Assembly (NCBI GenBank): GCA_900473795.1
Contig: UCMT01000021.1
Location: forward strand, 1-64,000
DNA: 64,000 bases
Reading direction: 5' to 3'
DNA from: Hyphomicrobiales bacterium
GTDB taxonomy: Bacteria > Pseudomonadota > Alphaproteobacteria > Rhizobiales > Rhizobiaceae
Shown here: piece by piece, positions 8,331 through 15,443 of the stretch
Position numbering within the stretch: position 1 is the stretch's first letter
Layout: each line of letters begins with the position of its first letter
The notes under the pieces: generated by a model
Told to the model about the DNA's origin: nothing
What the model saw: only the letters and a program-made list of their open reading frames with translations
Database searches by the model: none
Program-made: the position numbers and the translations under genes

Positions 8331-8795
8331 CTAGACCGCTGCATATTGCGCGTCGCGCAGACGCAGCAAACTGACGAAGCCGGTTTCCGGATCGGTCCAG
8401 GAGCCGAATTCGAGGACGCCCTGCGCCTCGATCGTCCGGGACGGCTGCACGAAGGTCTGTTTTTCCCCGAGATAGACGACAACGATATTATCCGGCCAGT
8501 CGGCATCGGAAGAGCAGAAAGGGCACAGCGACATCGGGATTTCCGTCAACACGAAAAAGGCTGCCTCGGCCTTGAGCGGCGGCGCCATGAAGCCGCGAAT
8601 GGAAACCTCTTGTCCCGATAGCGTCTTCACCTTTTCCGAAAATTCCAGCCCGAGAACCCCGAACCTGCTGTAGAGCTCGCCAAAAGTCAGGGATGCGGCA
8701 GCCGCAGCAGACGGCCGCGCGCACAGCAAAAGCGGCAGGCCGCCGATCAGCGACAGCACATCACGGCGCGTTGTCTTCACATCTGAAGGGTTCAT
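8331..8795 (-). CDS. Tat-type exported protein with CPFC motif
   Basis: A 154-residue protein of unknown function. The start at 8795 has GGAGGGA upstream. The N-terminus TTRRDVLSLIGGLPLLL is a twin-arginine signal, so the protein is probably exported folded, perhaps with a cofactor or metal. The mature part has EVSIRGFMAPPLKAEAAFFVL and then SLCPFCSSDADWPDN, a CxxC pair that could bind metal or be redox active. It is the first gene of an operon with a LolD-like ATPase and a His-rich permease, in line with a metal-handling envelope system. I recognise no characterised family; DUF3299-like proteins show a similar layout. Confidence 0.8.
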   Translation of the reverse strand: MNPSDVKTTRRDVLSLIGGLPLLLCARPSAAAAASLTFGELYSRFGVLGLEFSEKVKTLSGQEVSIRGFMAPPLKAEAAFFVLTEIPMSLCPFCSSDADWPDNIVVVYLGEKQTFVQPSRTIEAQGVLEFGSWTDPETGFVSLLRLRDAQYAAV

Positions 8796-8845
8796 CGAAC
8801 GGTCTCCCTCCGGCATGGCCCGACCAAATTCATAAGGCGAAATCC

Positions 8846-8886
8846 AAAAAACGAAATCCGGCGGGCTGCTGGCAGCCCGCCGGATT
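8846..8886 (-). terminator. Strong terminator of the alkaline phosphatase gene
   Basis: A 15-bp perfect stem (8855-8869 with 8872-8886) with only two loop bases. Reading leftward it is followed by TTCGTTTTTT (8844-8854 region), so it ends the phosphatase transcript. It separates that gene from the ABC operon. Confidence 0.85.
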
Positions 8887-8899
8887 GATTGGCGATAGA

Positions 8900-10657
8900 T
8901 CAGTTTGTCTGCTTGGTGCCGAGAGCCATGCTATCGGCCAGAACGCGGTAGACGTCGCTCTGCTCCATATAGCCCTTGAAGCCTTCGGAACCCGGGCCTG
9001 TGGACTGCAGCACGACGTCGTCGACAGCGTGAACGCCGCTATCGCCTTCCTTCGGAATATTGCCCTGAACGAAGACGGCGCCGGGGACATCCTTGTAGGC
9101 TTCGTTGGCGACATATTCCTTCTTCTCGTTCTGGATGGCCGGAACGAACGGACCATCGAGCTTCGGACGGAAGGTCTCGTAGTGATCCGGACCATTGGTG
9201 GCGGCCAGGAACAGGCGGCGGGTGACATTGATCTTGTCCGGATAACCGTCGCCGTTTTCGTCCGTATAGTTCGGGAAGCCGGCTGCGGCATAGGTGCCGA
9301 CCTTCTCGCGCATTTCCGTGCCCGGCTTTTCGTCATCGACGGTGCCGATGATGGAAACGCCGTGGGTATGGTCGCCGGTGACGACGATCAGCGTGTCGGG
9401 GTTTTTGGCAGCGAATTCGCGAGCGGCGCCGACGGCCTTGTCGAATTCGATCGTTTCGACGACAGCGCGGTCCCAATCCAGCGGATGCGACATCTTGTCG
9501 ATATTGGCAGCCTCAATCATCAGGAAGAAGCCTTCCGGATTCTTCGAAAGCTCGCCGAGAGCGACATTCGTCATGTCGACCAGACCGGGTTGGTTCGGGA
9601 ATTTTTCGACGGTACCCTTCTTCAGGAAATCGCGGTCGAGAAGCGTGTCCATGTTGCCGGTGTGGAACAGGCCGAGGATCTTGCCGGTGTTGGTGCCGGC
9701 AGCGGTCTCAAGCTCGCTCTTGCTGGTCGCCAGCGCGTAGCCGGCTTCCTGGAACAGCTTGATGTAGTCCTTGTCGTCCTTGCGCTTGGAACCGGCCGTT
9801 TCCTTCGGCAGGAAATAGGCCGAGCCGCCGCCAAGAACGACATCCGGCTTGACGTCGAGCAGCATGCCGGTGATCTCGGGCTTGTCTGCGCGCTTGCGGG
9901 TATGGGAGACGACGGCAGCCGGCGTCGCGTCCTGAATTTCCGAGGTGGTGACGATGCCGATCGACTTCTTCGTCTGGCGGCGGATGGCTTCGGCCAGGGT
10001 TTCAACACGCGGATCGTCCAGGCTGTCCGGCGTACGGTCGCCATAGACGCCGAGGGCGTTGACGGCCGTCTTGTGGCCGGTCATGTAGGCCGACATCGTA
10101 TTGGCACTATCGGTGGCAATTGCTTCCGTCGACGACGTGCCGATGAAAGCCATGTGATCCAGGTCGTCCATGTTCAGACGGCCATTCGCCTTGCCTTCGG
10201 TCATGCCCTTGGACATGATGCGGGCAGCCGTGCGATGCGCAACCGAGAGGCCGTCGCCGAGGATGAAGATGACGTTCTTCGCCTTCTGGGTCATGCCGGT
10301 GTTGTAGACGTCCCAGGTGACGGTCTTCGTTTGCGAACCCGCCGTGACTTCGATCTTGTAGGCGCCTTCGACCGGGAGGGTCAGGCCGCGGGCGATCAGC
10401 GCCGAGCCGAGAATCTTGTCTTCCTTGCCCTTTTCTTCTGCCACGAACTCGGCTTCCTTGCCGAGAACGCTCTTGTAATCCTGGCCGTTGACCGTGATCT
10501 TCACGTCTTCCGGCTTGACGACGCCGTCGAACTCGACCTTGAAGTCGAACGGCGAACCGGCAAGAATGGTTGCGCGATCGAGCGGATAGACGGTGGCAGC
10601 CTGTGCTGCACCGGCGAGGAATGTCGTGACTGCAAGAGCCGACAGAAGCATACGCAT
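8900..10657 (-). CDS. phoA: Alkaline phosphatase, secreted
   Basis: A 585-residue member of the PhoA family that releases phosphate from organic monoesters in the periplasm. It has a Sec signal peptide (MRMLLSALAVTTFLAGAAQA), then an immunoglobulin-like N-terminal region of about 120 residues. The metalloenzyme domain follows, with FILGDGLSVAHR (first metal ligand). The catalytic serine is in ATDSANTMSAYMTGHK, and later ligands are in IEAANIDKMSHP and VVTGDHTHG. It is longer than E. coli PhoA, as in other rhizobial and marine forms. A PHO box 52-69 bases upstream indicates PhoB control in phosphate starvation. It is monocistronic with its own terminator. Confidence 0.93.
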   Translation of the reverse strand: MRMLLSALAVTTFLAGAAQAATVYPLDRATILAGSPFDFKVEFDGVVKPEDVKITVNGQDYKSVLGKEAEFVAEEKGKEDKILGSALIARGLTLPVEGAYKIEVTAGSQTKTVTWDVYNTGMTQKAKNVIFILGDGLSVAHRTAARIMSKGMTEGKANGRLNMDDLDHMAFIGTSSTEAIATDSANTMSAYMTGHKTAVNALGVYGDRTPDSLDDPRVETLAEAIRRQTKKSIGIVTTSEIQDATPAAVVSHTRKRADKPEITGMLLDVKPDVVLGGGSAYFLPKETAGSKRKDDKDYIKLFQEAGYALATSKSELETAAGTNTGKILGLFHTGNMDTLLDRDFLKKGTVEKFPNQPGLVDMTNVALGELSKNPEGFFLMIEAANIDKMSHPLDWDRAVVETIEFDKAVGAAREFAAKNPDTLIVVTGDHTHGVSIIGTVDDEKPGTEMREKVGTYAAAGFPNYTDENGDGYPDKINVTRRLFLAATNGPDHYETFRPKLDGPFVPAIQNEKKEYVANEAYKDVPGAVFVQGNIPKEGDSGVHAVDDVVLQSTGPGSEGFKGYMEQSDVYRVLADSMALGTKQTN

Positions 10658-10708
10658 TGAAACCCCCTATGTGCGTTCGAAGTGATCGGCCCGCAATAGT
10701 CGTCGGCG

Positions 10709-10726
10709 ATGACACAAGCATGACAG
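10709..10726 (-). promoter_or_regulatory. PHO box (PhoB site) of the alkaline phosphatase
   Basis: Read leftward this is CTGTCAT-GCTT-GTGTCAT: two 7-base repeats 11 bases apart, matching the PHO-box pattern at 13 of 14 repeat positions. It sits 52 bases upstream of the phosphatase ATG. A TATTGC about 10 bases further on could be the -10 element. Confidence 0.85.
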
Positions 10727-10787
10727 TTCGGTAACGTTTTGGCGGCATGCCGACGCGCGCTTGACGGCCGGTTTTGTCAGCTTTCTG

Positions 10788-10815
10788 TTGACTCCGCGGG
10801 AAAACCCAGTATGAG
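10788..10815 (+). promoter_or_regulatory. Candidate sigma-70 promoter of the asd leader
   Basis: TTGACT (10788-10793), a 16-base spacer and TATGAG (10810-10815). Transcription would begin near 10822, giving a short untranslated lead into the leader peptide ATG at 10838. The -10 matches only 4 of 6 consensus bases. Confidence 0.45.
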
Positions 10816-10837
10816 CAACAGCGGAAAAGGGACCGCC

Positions 10838-10957
10838 ATGCACCGTTTTGGTACTTCCATCGCTGCGCTGATCGCCCCGGCATTCGTTGCCGGGCGGGTT
10901 CGTTCCTTCTCGATTTTTTCCAAAACTACGGCCAAAACGACGACGAAAACCGTCTGA
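10838..10957 (+). CDS. Candidate Thr/Lys-rich leader peptide upstream of asd
   Basis: A 39-codon ORF (an in-frame ATG at 10811 is an alternative start) preceded by AAAAGGGA about five bases before the ATG. Its last 11 residues read KTTAKTTTKTV, so nine of eleven are Thr or Lys. Both amino acids are made from aspartate semialdehyde, the product of asd, whose ATG lies 113 bases after the leader stop. Hairpins that can pair in alternative ways fill the gap. This is the design of a classical ribosome-mediated attenuator: lack of charged tRNA-Thr or tRNA-Lys would stall the ribosome at the end of the peptide. No conservation data are available to me. Confidence 0.5.
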   Translation: MHRFGTSIAALIAPAFVAGRVRSFSIFSKTTAKTTTKTV

Positions 10958-10979
10958 CGTCTCTGGCCCACCGCTCTCT

Positions 10980-11043
10980 CCCCGGTTAGGCCGGGGACCC
11001 GAAGCCCGCGCCTTGGCCGGCGGGTTTCTCCCCCCAAGCCCGC
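10980..11043 (+). promoter_or_regulatory. Candidate attenuator hairpins before asd
   Basis: CCCCGG/CCGGGG (10980-10985 with 10991-10996) forms one hairpin. The segment GCGGGTTT (11020-11027) can pair with AAGCCCGC at 11002-11009 or with an identical copy at 11036-11043, each with one G-U pair. The two foldings exclude each other. The downstream copy lies just before the asd ribosome binding region, so termination or translation control is possible. Confidence 0.45.
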
Positions 11044-11070
11044 GGAGAGACGAGAAAGAGAGCAAAGACA

Positions 11071-12105
11071 ATGGGTTTCAAGATTGCCGTAGCAGGCGCG
11101 ACCGGAAATGTCGGCCGCGAAATGCTGAACATCCTTTCAGAACGCGGCTTCCCGGTCGATGAAGTCGTGGCGCTTGCTTCGGCCCGCAGCCAAGGCACCG
11201 AAGTCTCCTTCGGCGACAAGACGCTGAAGGTGAAGAACCTCGAAAACTACGATTTTTCCGATACCGACATTTGCCTGATGTCGGCCGGCGGCGCCGTGTC
11301 GCTGAAGTGGTCGCCGAAGATCGGCGCGCAGGGCTGCGTCGTCATCGACAACTCGTCGGCGTGGCGCTACGACCAGGACGTGCCGCTGATCGTTCCGGAA
11401 GTGAACCCGGATGCCATCACCCAGTTTTCCAAGCGCAACATCATCGCCAATCCGAATTGCTCGACCGCCCAGCTCGTCGTTGCGCTGAAGCCGTTGCATG
11501 ACTTCGCCAAGATCAAGCGCGTCGTCGTCTCGACCTATCAGTCGGTGTCGGGCGCCGGCAAGGAAGGCATGGACGAGCTGTTCAACCAGACGCGCGCCGT
11601 CTTCGTTGCCGACCCGATCGAATCGAAGAAGTTCACCAAGCGCATCGCCTTCAACGTCATCCCGCACATCGACGTGTTCATGGAAGACGGCTACACCAAG
11701 GAAGAGTGGAAGGTTCTCGCCGAGACCAAGAAGATGCTCGATCCGAAGATCAAGGTGACCTGCACGGCCGTGCGTGTTCCGGTCTTCATCGGCCATTCGG
11801 AATCGGTCAACATCGAATTCGAAAACGAGATCAGCGCCGACCAGGCCCGCGACATCCTGCGCGAGGCGCCGGGTTGCCTCGTCATCGACAAGCACGAGAA
11901 CGGCGGCTACATCACGCCTTACGAGTCAGCCGGCGAGGACGCGACCTACATCTCGCGCATCCGCGAGGACGCGACCGTCGAGAACGGCCTCAACATCTGG
12001 GTGGTTTCCGACAACCTGCGCAAGGGTGCCGCCCTCAACGCCATCCAGATCGCCGAGCTTCTCGTCAATCGCGGTCTGATCACGGCGAAGAAGCGGGCCG
12101 CCTGA
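11071..12105 (+). CDS. asd: Aspartate-semialdehyde dehydrogenase
   Basis: Reduces aspartyl phosphate to aspartate semialdehyde with NADPH, the branch-point intermediate for lysine/diaminopimelate, threonine, methionine and isoleucine. The 344 residues have the normal length. The Rossmann start is VAGATGNVGREML. The catalytic cysteine is in NPNCSTAQLV (near residue 132), and a conserved SVSGAGKEGMDEL loop follows. A histidine-bearing GHSESVNIEF segment comes later. The gene is monocistronic: a possible leader peptide and attenuator lie upstream and a strong terminator downstream. Confidence 0.97.
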   Translation: MGFKIAVAGATGNVGREMLNILSERGFPVDEVVALASARSQGTEVSFGDKTLKVKNLENYDFSDTDICLMSAGGAVSLKWSPKIGAQGCVVIDNSSAWRYDQDVPLIVPEVNPDAITQFSKRNIIANPNCSTAQLVVALKPLHDFAKIKRVVVSTYQSVSGAGKEGMDELFNQTRAVFVADPIESKKFTKRIAFNVIPHIDVFMEDGYTKEEWKVLAETKKMLDPKIKVTCTAVRVPVFIGHSESVNIEFENEISADQARDILREAPGCLVIDKHENGGYITPYESAGEDATYISRIREDATVENGLNIWVVSDNLRKGAALNAIQIAELLVNRGLITAKKRAA

Positions 12106-12134
12106 TCAGGGAATTGTAAAGTTTTAACAAATAA

Positions 12135-12175
12135 AAGCCCCGCATCATCCGTTAGATGGTTTGCGGGGCTTCTTT
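12135..12175 (+). terminator. Intrinsic terminator of asd
   Basis: A 10-bp stem AAGCCCCGCA/TGCGGGGCTT (12135-12144 with 12162-12171) is followed by TCTTT. It starts 29 bases after the asd stop codon. Confidence 0.88.
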
Positions 12176-12216
12176 CATAACGACAGTCTGCCACGATCTT
12201 GTGCGCATTTGCGGGA

Positions 12217-12232
12217 GGATTCACGTGAAACA
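12217..12232. promoter_or_regulatory. parS-like site
   Basis: GGATTCACGTGAAACA matches the alphaproteobacterial parS palindrome TGTTTCACGTGAAACA at 14 of 16 bases with an intact CACGTG core. It is intergenic, between asd and the MltB gene, and is the most origin-distant of the set. Confidence 0.55.
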
Positions 12233-12329
12233 CGGCTTCCCTATACTGCCCCAGGATCGTGACAGACCCCGCAAAGACTGGCATTTTGCGGACACCAGAT
12301 TTGGATTCAGGCGCTCACGGGGTTTTTAC

Positions 12330-13151
12330 ATGCACAAGGCAAAGTGCGTATTGGCAGGTTTCACGGCACTCATGGCGGCGGCAGTTCTGCCCGCTACGGC
12401 ATCGGCAGCGCAATGCGGTAACAATGCCGGCGGTTTCGAGGCCTGGATGGAGGACTTCAAGAGCGAGGCTGCAAGCCAGGGCATCAGCCCGTCCGTGCTC
12501 GACAAGGCATTCGCCAATGTCAACTACAACAAGGCGACGATCCGCGCCGACCGCGGCCAGAAGAGCTTCAAGCTGTCGCTGGACCAGTTCATGCAGAAGC
12601 GTGGCGGCCAGACGATCATCTCCCGCGGCAGGAAGATGAAGGCGCAGAACGCTGCCCTCTTCGATTCGATCGAAAGCCGCTACGGCGTGCCGGCCGGCCC
12701 GATCATCGCGATCTGGGGCATGGAAACCGGCTTTGGCGGCTTCATGGGCAAGGAACATACGCTCTCGGCCGTCTCGACGCTCGCCTATGACTGCCGCCGC
12801 TCGGACTATTTCACCGACCAGCTTTATGCGGCGCTCAACCTCGTGCAGCGCGGCGATCTGAGCCCGGATGCGCATGGCGCCGCCCATGGTGAAATCGGCC
12901 AGACGCAGTTCCTGCCGGCCAACGTCCTGAAGTTCGGCGTCGATGGCGACGGCAACGGCCATATCGACATGGTCCGCTCCAAGGCCGACGCACTTGCCTC
13001 GACCGCCAACTTCCTGCGCGGCCACGGCTGGAGCGCCGGCGGCGGCTATCAGCCGGGCGAGGGCAATTTCGGCGCGATCCAGGGCTGGAACGCCGCCAGC
13101 GTCTACCAGCAGGCAATCGCCATCATCGGCGCGGAAATCGACGGCGGCTGA
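12330..13151 (+). CDS. Lytic murein transglycosylase, MltB type
   Basis: Cleaves the MurNAc-GlcNAc bond of peptidoglycan, forming 1,6-anhydro ends, in the periplasm. The start at 12330 gives 273 residues with a Sec signal (LAGFTALMAAAVLPATASA). The SLT_2 domain is visible: IWGMETGFGGFMG carries the catalytic Glu, followed by the SAVSTLAYDCRRS region. The substrate-cleft segment GEIGQTQFLPANVLKFGVDGDG comes after these. The last 30 residues are the usual family C-terminus. It has no lipobox, so it is probably soluble. The long upstream extension of the frame is not used. The ribosome binding site is weak (ACGGGG). Confidence 0.92.
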   Translation: MHKAKCVLAGFTALMAAAVLPATASAAQCGNNAGGFEAWMEDFKSEAASQGISPSVLDKAFANVNYNKATIRADRGQKSFKLSLDQFMQKRGGQTIISRGRKMKAQNAALFDSIESRYGVPAGPIIAIWGMETGFGGFMGKEHTLSAVSTLAYDCRRSDYFTDQLYAALNLVQRGDLSPDAHGAAHGEIGQTQFLPANVLKFGVDGDGNGHIDMVRSKADALASTANFLRGHGWSAGGGYQPGEGNFGAIQGWNAASVYQQAIAIIGAEIDGG

Positions 13152-13180
13152 TAACGGTCCCGTTTTCCGGCGTGACATCA

Positions 13181-13213
13181 TCCGCAATCCGGGAAGCCGG
13201 GTTGCGGATTTTT
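13181..13213 (+). terminator. Intrinsic terminator after the MltB gene
   Basis: A 12-bp stem with one G-U pair (13181-13192 with 13198-13209), followed by TTTT. It starts 29 bases after the stop codon. Confidence 0.8.
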
Positions 13214-13308
13214 CGTCTTGGCGCGGTGAGGTCTCCGCAATTGGCGTAGCGGCGCAAGACTCCGAAGCTCGAAACAATCAAAAGGTTTCTCACCGCCCGG
13301 ACGCGCAG

Positions 13309-13346
13309 TGACTGGATCCCCCGGACAAGCCCGAGGATGACGGAGG
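13309..13346. repeat. Half copy of an intergenic palindromic repeat
   Basis: The sequence TGGATCC...CAAGCCCGAGGATGACGGAG also occurs, inverted, in the complete element at 21696-21778. Only one arm is present here. It is intergenic, between the MltB gene and the carbonic anhydrase gene. Confidence 0.6.
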
Positions 13347-13395
13347 AGAGTGATCCGCCGCAGCAAGCCCCCTCCAAAAACGCTGGCCGTGAAAA

Positions 13396-14037
13396 TTACA
13401 TCCCCGGCCGGACGAAATCGCCGGTCTTGGCATCCATCACCCAGAGCTCGCCGGTGGAAATGTCGAACCAGGCGCCGTGCAGATTGAGCTTGCCGCGCTT
13501 TTCCAGGATATCGACGCAAGGGAAGGTGCGCAGGTTGGCGATGGAGTTGCGGATCGAGACGCGCTCAAGCGCCCGCTGGCGCTCGGCGGCAGTCATGATG
13601 TTGTTGCTCTGGATCTGTTCGGCGGCGGGCTTCAGGAGGTGCATCCAGCGGCCGATGAAATCGCCGGGCGACAGCGGCTCTGCATCGAGATCGAGCGCCG
13701 CCTTGATGCCGCCGCAGCGCCCATGACCCATCACCACGATATCGCTCACCTTCAGCACCTGAACGGCGAACTCGAGCGCAGCGGAGGTCGAGTGGTAATG
13801 ACCGTCCGGCTCGTAGGGCGGCATCATGTTGGCGACATTGCGGACGACGAAAAGCTCTCCCGGGCCGCTGTCGAAGATCGTCTCGGGCGCGGCCCGGCTG
13901 TCACAACAGGCAATGACGAGGGTTTTCGGCTGCTGCCCGGTCTCGGCGAGCGCCTTGTAGCGCTGCTGCTGCTCGTTGAAGCGCCCGCTCATGAAGTTGT
14001 TGTAGCCGTTCAGCAAATGGTCCGGAAAACGCTGCAT
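13396..14037 (-). CDS. Beta-class carbonic anhydrase
   Basis: Interconverts CO2 and bicarbonate in the cytoplasm, supplying bicarbonate to carboxylases. The 213 residues are the usual length. Zinc ligands and active site are visible: VIACCDSRAAPETIF gives the Cys and the Asp-Arg dyad, and VMGHGRCGGIKAA gives the His and second Cys. Upstream and downstream genes are on other strands or far away, so it is a single-gene unit. A 244-bp gap separates it from pdxY, which reads in the same direction. Confidence 0.95.
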   Translation of the reverse strand: MQRFPDHLLNGYNNFMSGRFNEQQQRYKALAETGQQPKTLVIACCDSRAAPETIFDSGPGELFVVRNVANMMPPYEPDGHYHSTSAALEFAVQVLKVSDIVVMGHGRCGGIKAALDLDAEPLSPGDFIGRWMHLLKPAAEQIQSNNIMTAAERQRALERVSIRNSIANLRTFPCVDILEKRGKLNLHGAWFDISTGELWVMDAKTGDFVRPGM

Positions 14038-14280
14038 GGTGCTCGATCACTCCGACTATTTAAGACAATCAGGATGTACATTGCACGCTTGCCGCCTGAG
14101 GGACACAGCCTTTGTGCGCCGCGCACATGCAAATTTCCGGCAGCCCGCGCCGCCGGTGACATCCATGAAATCTCCGTTTCATCTCTTGCAAGGTTCGACC
14201 GGTTTATTCGGTCAGGGCAGGGGGTGGCAAGCAGTACATAGAGTTGCGCGTCATATATACGCACAAACCACTGCGCCGCC

Positions 14281-15156
14281 TCATGATCGCCGTTTCTGGC
14301 TCGGATGCATCAATCGCCGCATCTGGACCATCGCCATCGGCGTTGCGAGGCTGGAGGCATCGCGCTCGAGCGTCAGCTCATCGGCACCGCGCTTGCCGGT
14401 CCGGGCAATGATCTCAAAGACGCTGGCCGTTGCCAGCTGCAACGCCCGTTCCTCCTTCAGCCCTTCCAGAAGCCGGGCAACGAACAGCGCCGCCAAGAGA
14501 TCGCCGGTGCCATTGGGGGGATTGTCGATCAGGCGATGCTCGGCAAGCAGCGCATGATTGCCGGAGAGATAGAGATTGCCGGTGCTGCCATGCATCATCG
14601 GGATCGCCGAGGTGACGAGCATGCGCGGCGGCCCGAGCGACAGGGCCGCCTCGAGAATGGCCGCATTGGTTTCCAGCGGCACGCCGCAGAGCCAGCACAG
14701 CTCGAACCGGTTGGGCGTGGCAAGCGAGGCCAGCGGCAGCAGCCTGTCGCGCATCGCGATCGCCGTCGCTTCGGGGACATACAGGCCACCGGCATCGCCC
14801 ATGATCGGGTCGCAGGCATAGAAGAGGTCCGGATTTTTCTGCCGCAGCGCCTCGACGAGCCGCGCCACCCCTTCCGCCTGATAGGCGGCACCGAGATAGC
14901 CGGAGAGAACGGCGCGGACCTCACCCGTCCACGGTGCGCGGATGAGGTCGTCGATCAGGCTGTTGAAATCGTCCTCGCTCATCGTTATCCGCGTCGAAGG
15001 CCCGTGGCCCGGATGCCAGGGCAGGATCACGGTCGGCACCGCCCAGACCGGATAGCCCAGCGTCTCAAGCGCAAAGACGGCGGCGCGATTGCCGACGGAG
15101 CCGCGAATCACATGGCTTGAAATGACGATGACGGCGCCGGATGCAGGCTCGGACAT
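14281..15156 (-). CDS. pdxY: Pyridoxal kinase
   Basis: Phosphorylates pyridoxal with ATP to pyridoxal 5'-phosphate in the salvage pathway. It belongs to the ribokinase-like fold. The N-terminus (VIVISSHVIRGSVGNRAAVF) holds the substrate-binding region. CDPIMGDAGGLYVPE is the nucleotide and Mg region near residue 120. The PPNGTGDLLAALF motif near 220 carries the catalytic Asp and anion hole. The 291 residues are normal. It is monocistronic. Its upstream gap also contains a rightward PHO box that points away from it, so that box probably does not control this gene. Confidence 0.93.
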   Translation of the reverse strand: MSEPASGAVIVISSHVIRGSVGNRAAVFALETLGYPVWAVPTVILPWHPGHGPSTRITMSEDDFNSLIDDLIRAPWTGEVRAVLSGYLGAAYQAEGVARLVEALRQKNPDLFYACDPIMGDAGGLYVPEATAIAMRDRLLPLASLATPNRFELCWLCGVPLETNAAILEAALSLGPPRMLVTSAIPMMHGSTGNLYLSGNHALLAEHRLIDNPPNGTGDLLAALFVARLLEGLKEERALQLATASVFEIIARTGKRGADELTLERDASSLATPMAMVQMRRLMHPSQKRRS

Positions 15157-15197
15157 TCATGATTTTCCCGCTGTTTCGACACCCTCAGATCGCCTGA

Positions 15198-15215
15198 CTG
15201 TCATGCCGCTGTCAA
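15198..15215 (+). promoter_or_regulatory. Candidate PHO box facing the glutamate dehydrogenase
   Basis: CTGTCAT-GCCG-CTGTCAA matches the paired 7-base PHO repeat at 13 of 14 positions. The linker is GC-rich, which is less typical. It lies 229 bases before the glutamate dehydrogenase ATG on the same strand, and 42 bases before the divergent pdxY start. Confidence 0.5.
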
Positions 15216-15443
15216 CTGTGACCGGGAAAAGATGAAGCGGGGCTTTTGGGCGTCCGTTAATCAGCAGGATCGAATGAGTCGATACAACCGATTTAATTTC
15301 CGAATCGGCGCATTCTTGCTGAAAATTTCATGATTTCATTCCGAATTCGCTCGAAAAACGCAGAAAATAGCCACAAAAACAGTCGCCAACGGCCATTCTT
15401 CTGTTAGGTTCGGCAAAAATAGCGATTGCGGGGAGAAACGACC

